50,041 nucleotides of DNA from an uncultured Bacillota bacterium (GCA_949291655.1 CASEWT010000004.1:1-50041), one strand, 5' to 3'. Shown: positions 24,645 through 33,255, counted from the first letter of the stretch. The notes: generated by a model not told the origin, from the sequence alone. A program made the numbers and translations.

Positions 24645-27092
24645 ATGATTAAGATTCTAAGTTTTGTCCTCGAAGGAAACCCCCTTCTCGCGAACCCGGC
24701 TCCTACCTTTGACTACGCCCTGGATGGCGACGAAGAGTTGGATGCTGCTGAGATCTCGATCGCGGGGCCTTCCCTTGAACAACCATCATCGACTATCGAA
24801 CGGGCTTACCGGGGGAGGATCTCCTATGGAGGTTCTCCTCTCCGGGCCCGGGAGGAATATGCCGCGACCTTGACGGTCAGGGGAAAGGGGGGAAGCGTTA
24901 GCGAAGCGACCACTCGCTTCCTCGTTGCCCCGACCGCGGCCGATTTCAAAGGCGGCTACATTGGGTGCGCCCTTCTATCCGACGGCCCCCTCTCCATCAG
25001 GAAGCGCCTCCCCGTACGCGAGGACGACCAATGTGTGAGGGCCGTGGCCTATGTCGCTGCCGTCGGCTATCACGAAATCTATCTGAGCGGACGGAAGGTT
25101 TCGTCCTCGATTCTCGCCCCCTCCCAGAGCAACTACGCGAAAAGAGTCTACTTTGAGGCCTATGATCTCCTTCCTTACATGAATGGGAAGGATGATGTCT
25201 TCGGCATTGTCCTGGCCAACGGCTGGTTCGGAAGCAAAGTCGCCAATATGTTCATCGAGCTTCGCTATGCTTCCGGGAAGAAAGAAGAAATCTATTCCAC
25301 TTGCAACGGCGATTGGTGGTTTGCCACATCGCCGATTACCGAATCCTCCATTTATGGTGGCGAAACGATTGACTATCGCCTTGGACAAGTCGGCGATTTC
25401 ACTCTTCCGAGCGTGGAACCCGGATATCGGAAAGGATGGTTCGGATCGATTTACGCCTACGGGCCATCGGGCGAGCTGCTCCCCGATCCGCTTCCGCCCA
25501 TCGAGGCCCACGGCCGTTACGACCTCAAGCCTATCAGGCGCGAAGGAAAGACGACAGTTTACGATGCCGGCTTTAATTTGGCTGGGCATGTCGTCCTTAA
25601 AGTCCGGGGCAAGGAAGGAACGCGGATCGTTCTAAAACATTCGGAAGCAATAGACGAGGAAGAAAACATCGATCAAACGAATCTAAGGAATGCCCGGCAG
25701 GAAGACATCTATTACCTCGCCGGAAAGGAAGAAGAAACGCTTTATCCGCACTTCACTTTCCATGGCTTCCGTTATGTCGAGATGACAATCGATGGAGATG
25801 CCGACATTCTTGAGGCCTATGCCGTTCATGTTCATTCGACCCTTCCCATGACCGGAAAAGTCGAAGTGGGGGAAGAGAAACTGCAGATCCTCCACGACAT
25901 CGCGGTCCGGACCGAAGAAAACAACGAACAAAGCGTACTGAGCGATTGTCCTCAGCGGGATGAACGGTTTGGCTGGCTTAATGACCTCTCCAGCCGTGTC
26001 ATTTACCTGAATTACGACTTCGATGCCTCCTCTTATCTTTACAAGGTTGCGGTCGATATCGCCGACACGGCCAACGCGAAAGGCGAAATCGCCGACACGG
26101 CTCCCTATTTCACCGGGGGCCAGCCGGCCGATACGACGACCGCCTCCTTCCTCTTGCTGGCCGACAAGCTGATTGACCTCTACGGGGAGAAGGAAAAGGC
26201 CGAGGCGGTCTATCCCTCCCTCAAGGCCTGGGTCGAGGCGCTTCTCGCCCGGAGCCACGATGGCTGCATGGATTATTACTACTACGCAGATTGGGTTCGC
26301 CCCGAGGGCCTTCCTTCGAAGCAAGCCAAGCCGGAAGTGGTCTCGAGCTTCTTCCTCTATTGGCATGTAGCTCTTCTAGCGAAAATCGCCGCAAAACTAG
26401 GCCATAAGAAAGACAATTCCCACTATTCTTCGCTTCTAAGGAAGTTGAAGATGCTTCAAAGGAAGGCCTATCTCAAGGATGGCCTCTTCGGAAACGGCTC
26501 GGTCACCGAGACGGCAACGGCCCTCGAACTCGGCCTCTACGAGGAAGAAGAAAGAGAGGCTGCCTATTCCCACATGAAGGATCTCATCGCTTTGGATGGG
26601 ACCCATCTCAACTGCGGGAACCAAGGCTACCGCTTCGCCTTCTACGAACTCTGCCGGCACGGGGATATCGATTTGGCCTTTGCCATCTTGCGGAACCCGG
26701 AGTACCCGGGCTGGGGCTACATGCTGGCCAACGGAGCGACGAGCGTCTGGGAGCGTTGGGAGAAAGCGGTGCTGGCCACCATGAACTCCTTCGATCACCC
26801 GATGTTCGCTTGTTACGACGCGCTCTTCTACCGCTTCCTGGCCGGGATCGAAATCACCGACATCGAGGAAGGGAAGGGGCTCTTCGACCCTGCCCCCTTG
26901 GAAGAGAACATCCCCTTCCGCGTCTCCTACAAGACCCGGAAGGGAACCATCGAGGTTTCCTCGAAGGGGGTCGAAGACGGAACGCGGTCCTACGAGATCG
27001 ACGTTCCTTACGGACTCGTCCTCTATGTGCCTTCCCTCAGGAAGGAACTAGGGGCCGGCCATCATCAATTGGTGTTCCATGTTTCTAAATAG
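24645..27092 (+). CDS. GH78 alpha-L-rhamnosidase (cytoplasmic)
   Basis: An 815-residue GH78 protein without signal peptide. After N-terminal beta domains (a rhamnosidase N-domain and 'VRAVAYVAAVGYHEIYLSG' jelly-roll region), the six-hairpin catalytic domain carries DCPQRDERFGW (D434, E440) with D447, and SVWERWE with E703, the four conserved acids of the family. 'HSTLPMTGKVE' and 'YGGETIDYRLGQ' are also family landmarks. It hydrolyses terminal alpha-L-rhamnose from imported oligosaccharides and feeds the isomerase just downstream. Length is slightly shorter than many GH78 enzymes (~900). Separated by 32 nt from the surface-protein gene and by 30 nt from rhaA, with AAAGGAGG for rhaA in the latter gap. 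Confidence 0.9.
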   Translation: MIKILSFVLEGNPLLANPAPTFDYALDGDEELDAAEISIAGPSLEQPSSTIERAYRGRISYGGSPLRAREEYAATLTVRGKGGSVSEATTRFLVAPTAADFKGGYIGCALLSDGPLSIRKRLPVREDDQCVRAVAYVAAVGYHEIYLSGRKVSSSILAPSQSNYAKRVYFEAYDLLPYMNGKDDVFGIVLANGWFGSKVANMFIELRYASGKKEEIYSTCNGDWWFATSPITESSIYGGETIDYRLGQVGDFTLPSVEPGYRKGWFGSIYAYGPSGELLPDPLPPIEAHGRYDLKPIRREGKTTVYDAGFNLAGHVVLKVRGKEGTRIVLKHSEAIDEEENIDQTNLRNARQEDIYYLAGKEEETLYPHFTFHGFRYVEMTIDGDADILEAYAVHVHSTLPMTGKVEVGEEKLQILHDIAVRTEENNEQSVLSDCPQRDERFGWLNDLSSRVIYLNYDFDASSYLYKVAVDIADTANAKGEIADTAPYFTGGQPADTTTASFLLLADKLIDLYGEKEKAEAVYPSLKAWVEALLARSHDGCMDYYYYADWVRPEGLPSKQAKPEVVSSFFLYWHVALLAKIAAKLGHKKDNSHYSSLLRKLKMLQRKAYLKDGLFGNGSVTETATALELGLYEEEEREAAYSHMKDLIALDGTHLNCGNQGYRFAFYELCRHGDIDLAFAILRNPEYPGWGYMLANGATSVWERWEKAVLATMNSFDHPMFACYDALFYRFLAGIEITDIEEGKGLFDPAPLEENIPFRVSYKTRKGTIEVSSKGVEDGTRSYEIDVPYGLVLYVPSLRKELGAGHHQLVFHVSK

Positions 27093-27122
27093 AACCCAGC
27101 AAGGGAAAAGGAGGAAAAAGAC

Positions 27123-28382
27123 ATGAACGAAAAGACGAAACGCGCTTATGAGGAGGCCAAGAAGGTCTACGCCGAATACGGCGTCGACGTCGAGGCGGCC
27201 CTCGAGAAATTCAAGACGATCCAGGTCAGCCTTCAGTGCTGGGCCGGCGACGATGTCAAGGGCTTCGAGAACCTCGGCCCGGTCGCCAGCGAAAACGTAG
27301 TCACCGGCGGCTATCCCTATGCCGCGAGGAATGGGGACGAACTCCGGGAAGATATCGAGGAAGCCTTTTCCCTTTCTCCGCTTACCCACCGGGTCAATCT
27401 CCACTCGATGTACGCCGAGCACGGCCATCCGCGGAACGACCTCACGGTCGAAGATTTCCGGGAGTGGATCGACTGGGCCAAGGCCAAGGGCTACAAGCTC
27501 GACTTCAATACCTCGTTCTTCACCCATCCGATGATGGACAAGGGCAATAGCGTCTGCTCCTTCTCCAAGGAAGTCCGCGACTATTGGATCAAGGCCGGCA
27601 TCGACAGCCGGAAGATTTCCGTGGCCATCGGCCGGGAACTCGGCGACAAATGCTACAACAACTTCTGGTTCCCCGACGGCACGAAGGACATCCCGGCCAA
27701 CCGCAAGTACTATCGGGAACTCCTCAAGGACGCGCTCGACCAGATGCTCGCCCATAAGTACACCGAAGAGGAAAGCAAGTACGCCTGCGACGTCCTCGAA
27801 GGCAAGTGGTTCGGCATCTCGACCGAGGCCTTCGTCGTCGGCAGTCACGACTTCTACATCGCCTATGCCGCGAAGAACAACCTCGGCGTCACCCTCGACA
27901 CCGGCCACTTCCGGCCGACCGAGGACGTCGCCGACAAGATCAGCGCCATCTACCCCTTCGTCAACGGGCTGATGCTCCACGTGAGCCGCGGCATCCACTG
28001 GGACAGCGACCACGTCGTCATCGAAGACGACGGCCTCCAGGGGATGATGAACGAGCTGAAGCGGGGCGACTACTACGGGAAGGTGGCCATCGGCCTCGAC
28101 TTCTTCGACGCCTCGATTTCCCGGGTCTACGGCTGGGTCATCGGCCTCCGGGCGACGGCCAAGGCCATCCTGAAGAGCCTCCTCGAGCCGACGGCGATGC
28201 TTCAGAAAGCCGAGCTCGAAGAAGACAAGAGCCAGCGCCTCCTTCTCATGGAGGAGCAAAACAACCTCCCCTTCAACGCCGTCTGGAATTACCTCCTCGA
28301 GAGCAAAGGCATCAAGAGCGGCCTCGAGATGGAAAAGGAACTCAAGCGCTACGAGCGGGAAGTCCAAAGCGTCCGGAAGTGA
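27123..28382 (+). CDS. rhaA: L-rhamnose isomerase
   Basis: A 419-residue protein of the expected length with the diagnostic QCWAGDDVKGFE near residues 39-50, NLHSMYAEH, DFNTSFFTHP, FGISTEAFVVGSHDFYIAY and TLDTGHFRPTE, which bring together the metal-binding acids and histidines of RhaA. It interconverts L-rhamnose and L-rhamnulose in the cytoplasm, the first step of the phosphorylative rhamnose pathway. The rhamnulokinase and aldolase follow in the same operon with 9 nt to the next gene, and the GH78 rhamnosidase precedes it. Strong AAAGGAGG ribosome-binding site. Confidence 0.95.
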   Translation: MNEKTKRAYEEAKKVYAEYGVDVEAALEKFKTIQVSLQCWAGDDVKGFENLGPVASENVVTGGYPYAARNGDELREDIEEAFSLSPLTHRVNLHSMYAEHGHPRNDLTVEDFREWIDWAKAKGYKLDFNTSFFTHPMMDKGNSVCSFSKEVRDYWIKAGIDSRKISVAIGRELGDKCYNNFWFPDGTKDIPANRKYYRELLKDALDQMLAHKYTEEESKYACDVLEGKWFGISTEAFVVGSHDFYIAYAAKNNLGVTLDTGHFRPTEDVADKISAIYPFVNGLMLHVSRGIHWDSDHVVIEDDGLQGMMNELKRGDYYGKVAIGLDFFDASISRVYGWVIGLRATAKAILKSLLEPTAMLQKAELEEDKSQRLLLMEEQNNLPFNAVWNYLLESKGIKSGLEMEKELKRYEREVQSVRK

Positions 28383-28391
28383 GGAAGGAAT

Positions 28392-29204
28392 ATGGGAAAC
28401 ATTCTTGAGTGCCGTTCGATCGGCCAATATCTCTCCATCATCGACAACATGTACCGCCTCGGATGGGACGAGCGGAACGGCGGGAACGTCTCAATGCTCC
28501 TCTCCGCGGAAGAGGTCGCCTCCTACGTCCCGAAGGAGACCATCCGGGATATTCCCCTCCCGATCGTCGCCGACGAAATCCTCCGGGGCAGGACCCTAGC
28601 CATCACCCGGACCGGCGGCTATTTCCGGAACACCAAAGGCGATCCCCGCCATAACGTCGGCATCATCACCATCTCCGACGACGGGCGGAGCGCCCACCTC
28701 CATTGGGGCTTCGAGGGCGAGGGCTCCTTCACGAGCGAAGTCTATGCCCACCTCATGTGCCATGCGACCCGCCTCAAGGTCAACCCGCGGAACCGGGTCG
28801 TCATGCACACCCACCCGACGAACCTCTTGACCCTCACCCACCTCGTGAAGCTTGACGAGAAGGAACTCACCTTGGCCCTCTGGCGGACGATGACCGAGTC
28901 GATCGTCGTCTTCCCCGAAGGGGTAGGGGTCCTTCCCTGGATGCTTTGCGGGACCAACGAGATCGGCGTCGCGACGGCCGAGAAGATGAAGGAATTTCGG
29001 GTCGTCGTCTGGTCGCTCCACGGGGTCTACGGCTCCGGGGAAACGATCGACGAGGCGTTCGGCCTCATCGAGACCGTCGAGAAGGCCGCCCAGATCATGA
29101 TGGGCGAGCTCGGGCACAAGGTGCTCAACGACATCGACGACGAGGGGCTGAAGGCCATCGCCGACCACTTCGGCCTCGTTCCCCATCCTGGCTACCTCAA
29201 ATGA
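28392..29204 (+). CDS. rhaD: Rhamnulose-1-phosphate aldolase
   Basis: A 270-residue class II aldolase. Zinc ligands H139, H141 (VVMHTHPTN) and H210 (SLHGVYG) match E. coli RhaD H141/H143/H212 shifted by two; the N-terminal 'WDERNGGNVSMLL' is the phosphate-binding GGN region. It cleaves L-rhamnulose-1-phosphate to dihydroxyacetone phosphate and L-lactaldehyde; the latter is the substrate of FucO encoded at the left of the window. GAAGGAA precedes ATG 28392. Its stop overlaps rhaB start (ATGA). Confidence 0.95.
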   Translation: MGNILECRSIGQYLSIIDNMYRLGWDERNGGNVSMLLSAEEVASYVPKETIRDIPLPIVADEILRGRTLAITRTGGYFRNTKGDPRHNVGIITISDDGRSAHLHWGFEGEGSFTSEVYAHLMCHATRLKVNPRNRVVMHTHPTNLLTLTHLVKLDEKELTLALWRTMTESIVVFPEGVGVLPWMLCGTNEIGVATAEKMKEFRVVVWSLHGVYGSGETIDEAFGLIETVEKAAQIMMGELGHKVLNDIDDEGLKAIADHFGLVPHPGYLK

Positions 29205-30508
29205 AACGCTACGAAGCGGCCCTCGATATCGGCGCCACTTCGGGACGGCTTCTCCTCTCCTCCCTTTCGGAGGAAGGGAAGCGGAGCCTGGAGGAGGTCC
29301 ATCGCTTCAAGACGCCGCTCGTCGACGACGGGGAAGGGCACTGCCATTGGGACGTCGACGCCCTTTTTGCGGAAATCATCGCCGGACTTCGGAAGTGCCA
29401 CGATCTCGGTAAGGAGCCTTACATCCTTGGCATCGATTCCTTCGGGGTCGATTATGCCCTCCTTGACGGGAGCGGAGGTCTCATCGGGGACGTCGTCTCC
29501 TACCGCGACAGCCGGACCCGCGGGGTCAAGGAACGCTTCCTGACCCCCTCCCGCCTCTTTGAGCTGACCGGCATCCAGCCGATGGAGTTCAATAGCGTCT
29601 ACCAACTCTTCCTCGATCAGGAAAGCGGAAAACTTTCAAAGGCCGAGGGCTTTCTCTTCTTCCCTTGTTATCTCGCCTACCTCCTTACCGGAAAGAAGGC
29701 AAACGAACTCTCGATCGCCTCGACCTCGGGGCTTCTTGTTCCCGGCGGTCCGGCTTTTGAGGAAGAGATCCTCTCTAGGCTCGGGCTTACTCCTTCCTTC
29801 TTCTACGAGGTGGTCGAAGCCGGGACAACCATCGGCCGCCTCAAGCCGGAAATCGAAGAAGAGGTCGGCTTCGACCTCGAGGTCCGGACCGCCCTTTCCC
29901 ACGATACGGCCGCGGCCTTCCTCGGCTCCTTGGGCAAGGAGGGCGAGGTCCTCATCTCCTCGGGAACATGGTCCCTCATCGGGATCCTTGCCTCCCGGCC
30001 CTGCCTTTCCAAGGAGGCTTTCGAGAAAGGCTTTTCCAACGAGCTTTCGCGCTTTGGGGAAGTCCGTTTCCTCAAGAACATCTCCGGCATGTGGATGGCC
30101 AACCGCCTGAAAGCCGAGCTGCTCCCCGAAGAGCCGATCGCCAAGGCCGTTGAACGGGCTCGGGAAAGTTCCTACCCCGGGCATTTCGACCCGACGGCGG
30201 AAGAGCTCATGAATCCCCCTTCGATGAAAGAGGCCCTCGACGCCCTTCTCGAAAAGGGCGGCTATCCCCGTCCCGCCTCCCCAGGGGACTACTTCAAGGC
30301 CGTCTACGTTTCCCTTGCCAAGGAATACGCCCGAAGTGTCGAGGAGCTTTCCCGCCTGGCTTCCTTCTCCCCGCGGGGGATAAGGATCTTCGGCGGCGGG
30401 AGCAAGAACCTCTACCTCAATGAACTCACGGCCCTTGAAAGCCGCCTCCCGGTCTTCACCGGCCCGAGCGAAGCGACGGGGCTCGGGAACGTCCTTTCGA
30501 TCATCTAA
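29201..30508 (+). CDS. rhaB: Rhamnulokinase
   Basis: A 435-residue FGGY-family kinase opening with ALDIGATSGRLLL, the phosphate-1 motif. SFGVDYALLDGSGGLIGDVVSYRDSR, GIQPMEFNSVYQL and SSGTWSLIGI are RhaB landmarks, and the C-terminal IFGGGSKNLYLN is the adenosine-binding motif. It phosphorylates L-rhamnulose at O-1 with ATP. ATG 29201 overlaps the rhaD stop by 4 bp, so the start inside the rhaD end is preferred over any upstream start. It is the last gene of the operon; a strong terminator follows within 10 nt. Kinase length is about 50 residues short of E. coli RhaB, which is common among Firmicutes enzymes. Confidence 0.94.
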   Translation: MKRYEAALDIGATSGRLLLSSLSEEGKRSLEEVHRFKTPLVDDGEGHCHWDVDALFAEIIAGLRKCHDLGKEPYILGIDSFGVDYALLDGSGGLIGDVVSYRDSRTRGVKERFLTPSRLFELTGIQPMEFNSVYQLFLDQESGKLSKAEGFLFFPCYLAYLLTGKKANELSIASTSGLLVPGGPAFEEEILSRLGLTPSFFYEVVEAGTTIGRLKPEIEEEVGFDLEVRTALSHDTAAAFLGSLGKEGEVLISSGTWSLIGILASRPCLSKEAFEKGFSNELSRFGEVRFLKNISGMWMANRLKAELLPEEPIAKAVERARESSYPGHFDPTAEELMNPPSMKEALDALLEKGGYPRPASPGDYFKAVYVSLAKEYARSVEELSRLASFSPRGIRIFGGGSKNLYLNELTALESRLPVFTGPSEATGLGNVLSII

Positions 30509-30511
30509 ACG

Positions 30512-30554
30512 AAAAAACGGACCCGGTTTTCTCCTTTACGGGTCCGTTTTCCTT
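30512..30554 (+). terminator. Terminator of the rhamnose operon
   Basis: The stem AAAACGGACCCG / CGGGTCCGTTTT has a 13-nt loop and a T-rich end (TTTTCCTTT). The flanking A-run also gives a U-run in the other direction, so it can serve the convergent ABC permease gene as well. Confidence 0.8.
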
Positions 30555-30580
30555 TGCAAAAAGCCGTTCTTTCTTTTGTT

Positions 30581-31675
30581 TTAGGCGTACATCGCAATGG
30601 CGCAGGTGATTATCCCGACGGCGAAGAAGAGAAGGCTTGCCCCATAGCCGGGAACATCGGACAAGGTCGGGATGAACGAATGGTTGTAAAGGGAAACGAC
30701 TCCGTAATAGAAGACGAGGAAAACAATGATCAGAATGACCGGGATGATGGGTATGTAGGTGAAGATGAGGGAAGAGGAACCAAGCATCAAGGCTATTTCG
30801 GCCATGACGTAATGGAGGAGGTAGCGTTCCAAGTGAGGACCCTTGCTTGAAGTGCCCATCTTTTCGCCAGAGGGTTCCTTGAGGAAGAGGGCCGTCGCCC
30901 CGGAAGCGAGGGCGAGGAGGGGATAGACAATGGTCTTGGCGGCGAGGATCTGCCCAAGTAGAGGCGGGATATCCTCGAGGCTCGTCCCTCCGAGAAGGGG
31001 AAGGATAAAGACGGTGTAGCTGAGGCTCGGGTAGGCGATGCCCATCGGGAAAAGGCCCGAGGAGAGAAGGGCTTCCCAGGTGGCGGTATTACCCGGATCG
31101 TAGGTACCGCCCATCGGGCTCAAGAGGACATAAAGCCCATAGGGAACCAGATCGAGGCTGAGGATCGAAATGACGAGGACGAGGAGGAAAAGAGCCTCGA
31201 AGATCGTCTTGGCCCGGGCGAAAGGAAATAAGAAGAGGAGATAGGTGGCAACAAGCATCGCGAAGGCATAGCCGAAGGTCCCGAAGACGAGGCCGGCATC
31301 GATGGGGCCGAAGCGGAGGGCGACGACAGCCGTCGTAAGGAAGAAGGAGACGAGATAGGGGACGAGGACGTAGATGAGGCTAACGAGCATCCGGGCCAGG
31401 CGGAAGCCGATTGCCTGGGCGGGGAGGGAAAGGAAGTAGTCGCTCGAGCGGCGGCTATAGCGGTAGGAGAAGGTAAGCCCGGCCATGAGGACGGCGAAAG
31501 CCGATCCGAAATAGAGGGGAATGAGGGAAGCGGTGGCAAATACCGCAGTCGCCCCGCCTTCCTCGGGCTTGATGAGGAAGGGAACGAGGACGGAGACCCC
31601 GAGGGCCAAGGAAAGGTAGACGATCCCAAAGCCGAGCCAGCGGCGGAGCTGCCAGAGGAAATAGCGGGCATTCAT
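30581..31675 (-). CDS. ABC-2 type transporter permease (YtrA-type cassette)
   Basis: A 364-residue integral membrane protein with a short cytoplasmic start (MNARYFLWQLRRW), many hydrophobic segments including FGIVYLSLALGVSVLVPFLI and a C-terminal pair ending in VGIITCAIAMYA. A soluble stretch around residues 265-290 (KEPSGEKMGTSSKG) probably faces the cytoplasm. It follows the ATPase gene with a 4-bp ATGA overlap and is the third gene of a GntR-ATPase-permease cassette, the layout of ytrA-like operons that react to cell-envelope stress or export antimicrobials. Substrate unknown. Confidence 0.75.
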   Translation of the reverse strand: MNARYFLWQLRRWLGFGIVYLSLALGVSVLVPFLIKPEEGGATAVFATASLIPLYFGSAFAVLMAGLTFSYRYSRRSSDYFLSLPAQAIGFRLARMLVSLIYVLVPYLVSFFLTTAVVALRFGPIDAGLVFGTFGYAFAMLVATYLLFLFPFARAKTIFEALFLLVLVISILSLDLVPYGLYVLLSPMGGTYDPGNTATWEALLSSGLFPMGIAYPSLSYTVFILPLLGGTSLEDIPPLLGQILAAKTIVYPLLALASGATALFLKEPSGEKMGTSSKGPHLERYLLHYVMAEIALMLGSSSLIFTYIPIIPVILIIVFLVFYYGVVSLYNHSFIPTLSDVPGYGASLLFFAVGIITCAIAMYA

Positions 31676-32550
31676 TTCTTTTCGGCCTCCTCCATCGCAT
31701 AGGCGATGATTTCGGTGCTCGAGAGGGGAGCGAGGTTGACGTAGGGTGGGGCGTAGCGTTCCCGGATGAGGTCGACGACTTGCTCGCTATGGGTCATGAA
31801 TTCGGCCATGGCGCCCTGCGAACGGTAGCCGATGACGTCGATTCCAAGGGCCTCGATGTCGCTCTGGGCGACCGGGACCGCGAAGACGACCTGGACCTTC
31901 CGTAACCCCTTGGCGATCTCCTCGCTCGAGCCGTTCTCGCTGAGTTTACCCCCGTCGATGAGGAGGAAGGTATCGCTCAAGCGTTCGAGGGAAACGATGT
32001 TGTGGCTGGCGATGACGACGATCTTGTCTTGCCCGGCGTAGCGTCCGACGATTGCCGCCTTCACCTTTTCGAGGGCGAGGGGATCGAGGCCGTCGAAGGC
32101 CTCGTCGAGGAGGAGGAGCCGGGCATCGACGGCGAGGGCAGCGGCTAGATACGCCTGCCGCCTCATTCCCTTCGAGAAACTGGAAATGAACTTGTCGGTC
32201 GGAAGGTTCAGCTCGCTAGCCAGCGCGAGGAGGGCTTCCTTGTCCATCTTGTAGTAAAGGGAGAGGAACTCGTAAAGCCCGAGGAGGGTGATGCGGCTCG
32301 GGTAGTAGGGGTCGTCAGGCAGAAAGAAGGTTCCCTTGGGCGGCTTTTGGAGGGAAATGGGCGTTCCCTCGCAGGTGAGGGTCCCGCCGTCGAGGGCATA
32401 GACCCCGGAAAGGGCCCGAAGGAGGGTGCTTTTGCCGGCTCCGTTCCGCCCGACGAGGCCGACGATCCCTTCCTTGATCTGGAAGGAAAGATCGTTCAGG
32501 GCCATCGTCTTCCCGAGTTTCTTCCTGATGTGGTCGGCTTCAATGATCAT
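31672..32550 (-). CDS. ABC transporter ATP-binding protein
   Basis: A 292-residue ATPase with Walker A GRNGAGKST at residues 34-42, signature region SFSKGMRRQ at 125-132, Walker B LLLLDEAFDGLDP at 146-158 and an H-loop IASHN. The signature is the FSKGM variant common in ABC-2 export ATPases. The C-terminal ~80 residues form an extra domain. It drives the permease encoded immediately downstream and is overlapped at its own start by the GntR regulator, so the three genes are translationally coupled. Confidence 0.88.
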   Translation of the reverse strand: MIIEADHIRKKLGKTMALNDLSFQIKEGIVGLVGRNGAGKSTLLRALSGVYALDGGTLTCEGTPISLQKPPKGTFFLPDDPYYPSRITLLGLYEFLSLYYKMDKEALLALASELNLPTDKFISSFSKGMRRQAYLAAALAVDARLLLLDEAFDGLDPLALEKVKAAIVGRYAGQDKIVVIASHNIVSLERLSDTFLLIDGGKLSENGSSEEIAKGLRKVQVVFAVPVAQSDIEALGIDVIGYRSQGAMAEFMTHSEQVVDLIRERYAPPYVNLAPLSSTEIIAYAMEEAEKK

Positions 32551-32905
32551 AGCCGTCTCCTTTCGCGATTAGCCGATAGGCCCGATCGACCTCGTCGGGG
32601 TCGTATCCCTCCGCGGCGATGGGGAGCAGGAGGCGGTTGAGCTTCCGTTCCCTTTCTTTGCCCGGTTTAATTTCCCGGACCCGGTAGCCCTTGCGGTCGA
32701 GGCAGTCGAGGTAGCCTTCGCTTTCGAGCCGCCGGTAGGACTTGGCGACCGTGTTCGGGTTGATGCCGAAGGCTTCGGCCGCCTCGCGGATGCTCGGGAC
32801 ATAGGAAAAGGGCGGGTAGGCACCGCTTTCGATGAGGTGCTTGGTGAGGGCATAGAGGCGCTCGCTCACCGGGCCGCTTCCCGGCAGGGTCATCGGTTTA
32901 ATCAC
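32540..32905 (-). CDS. GntR-family regulator, YtrA subfamily
   Basis: A 121-residue regulator with an N-terminal GntR winged helix (PFSYVPSIREAAEAFGINPNTVAKSYRRLESEGYL) and only a ~45-residue tail, the short form typical of the YtrA subfamily. YtrA-type proteins usually repress their own ABC cassette, and the ATPase and permease follow directly with overlapping ends. GTG 32905 is preferred over the internal ATG at residue 5 because it lies 6 nt after the -10 box of a promoter with a perfect -35 hexamer, with no ribosome-binding site, so the mRNA should be leaderless. Confidence 0.85.
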   Translation of the reverse strand: MIKPMTLPGSGPVSERLYALTKHLIESGAYPPFSYVPSIREAAEAFGINPNTVAKSYRRLESEGYLDCLDRKGYRVREIKPGKERERKLNRLLLPIAAEGYDPDEVDRAYRLIAKGDGYDH

Positions 32906-32911
32906 GGCTTT

Positions 32912-32940
32912 AGGTTACCTTGCTGTATTATCTGTGTCAA
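32912..32940 (-). promoter_or_regulatory. Promoter of the GntR-ABC operon (leaderless)
   Basis: On the minus strand a perfect TTGACA (32935-32940), a 17-bp spacer and TAACCT (32912-32917) are followed by 6 nt (AAAGCC) and the GTG start. This is the best-supported leaderless promoter in the window. Confidence 0.65.
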
Positions 32941-33034
32941 TTGTTCCAAATGCCAGGCTGGAAAAACCCCTGCAAAACGCGCTTCAAGTAATGAAAGTTC
33001 CGTTCTTCCTTGGCCCTCGCTTGGGGCGAAGAAA

Positions 33035-33059
33035 CAAAAAATGCGATGGAGCATCGCAT
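33035..33059 (-). terminator. Terminator downstream of tRNA-Ser
   Basis: Read on the minus strand, the stem ATGCGATG / CATCGCAT with a 3-nt loop is followed by TTTTTTG. It lies 14 nt past the encoded CCA of the tRNA. Confidence 0.85.
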
Positions 33060-33072
33060 CTAAATTTTGAAG

Positions 33073-33163
33073 TGGCGGAGAATCGGGGATTTGAACCCCG
33101 GCTGGGCTTGCACCCACTATCAGTTTTCGAAACTGACCCCTTCAGCCGCTTGGGTAATTCTCC
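33073..33163 (-). tRNA. tRNA-Ser (anticodon CGA)
   Basis: On the minus strand a 7-bp acceptor stem GGAGAAT/ATTCTCC closes a class II tRNA. The D arm CCC...GGG, the anticodon stem TCAGT/ACTGA with loop TTCGAAA (anticodon CGA), a long variable arm (GTGGG...CCCA type) and a T arm with GGTTCAAATC are all present. The discriminator is G and CCA is encoded (33073-33075). The long variable arm and G73 fit serine. A promoter and a terminator frame it as a single-gene unit. Confidence 0.96.
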
Positions 33164-33172
33164 GTGCGACGT

Positions 33173-33201
33173 ATCATAACCCTACTTTGACTTGCCTGCA
33201 A
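33173..33201 (-). promoter_or_regulatory. Promoter of tRNA-Ser
   Basis: On the minus strand TTGCAG (33196-33201), a 17-bp spacer and TATGAT (33173-33178) precede the tRNA 5' end by about 9 nt. The -35 box overlaps the palindrome at 33197-33210. Confidence 0.65.
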
Positions 33202-33210
33202 GCGCTTGCT
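33197..33210. promoter_or_regulatory. Perfect cre-pattern palindrome between tRNA-Ser and a membrane-protein gene
   Basis: TGCAAGCGCTTGCT fits TGNAANCGNWNNCW at every position, and its central 12 bp GCAAGCGCTTGC are a perfect palindrome. It overlaps the tRNA-Ser -35 box and lies 46 bp before the divergent gene start. A second inverted repeat, TCCCTC-TAG-GAGGGA, abuts it at 33210-33224. Confidence 0.5.
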
Positions 33211-33239
33211 CCCTCTAGGAGGGAGAGGAAAAAAGAGGC

Positions 33240-33245
33240 TATAAT
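33240..33245 (+). promoter_or_regulatory. -10 box of the GGDEF-EAL-like gene
   Basis: A perfect TATAAT lies 10 nt before ATG 33256, giving an expected leader of only a few nucleotides without ribosome-binding site. No convincing -35 box is seen; the region 17 bp upstream is the inverted repeat at 33210-33224. Confidence 0.45.
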
Positions 33246-33255
33246 CCCTCGTCGG

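Noticed and set aside
27048-28427. 459-codon open frame antisense to rhaA
   Set aside because: rhaA is certain on the + strand; the antisense product is Val/Asp/Glu-rich without domain structure.
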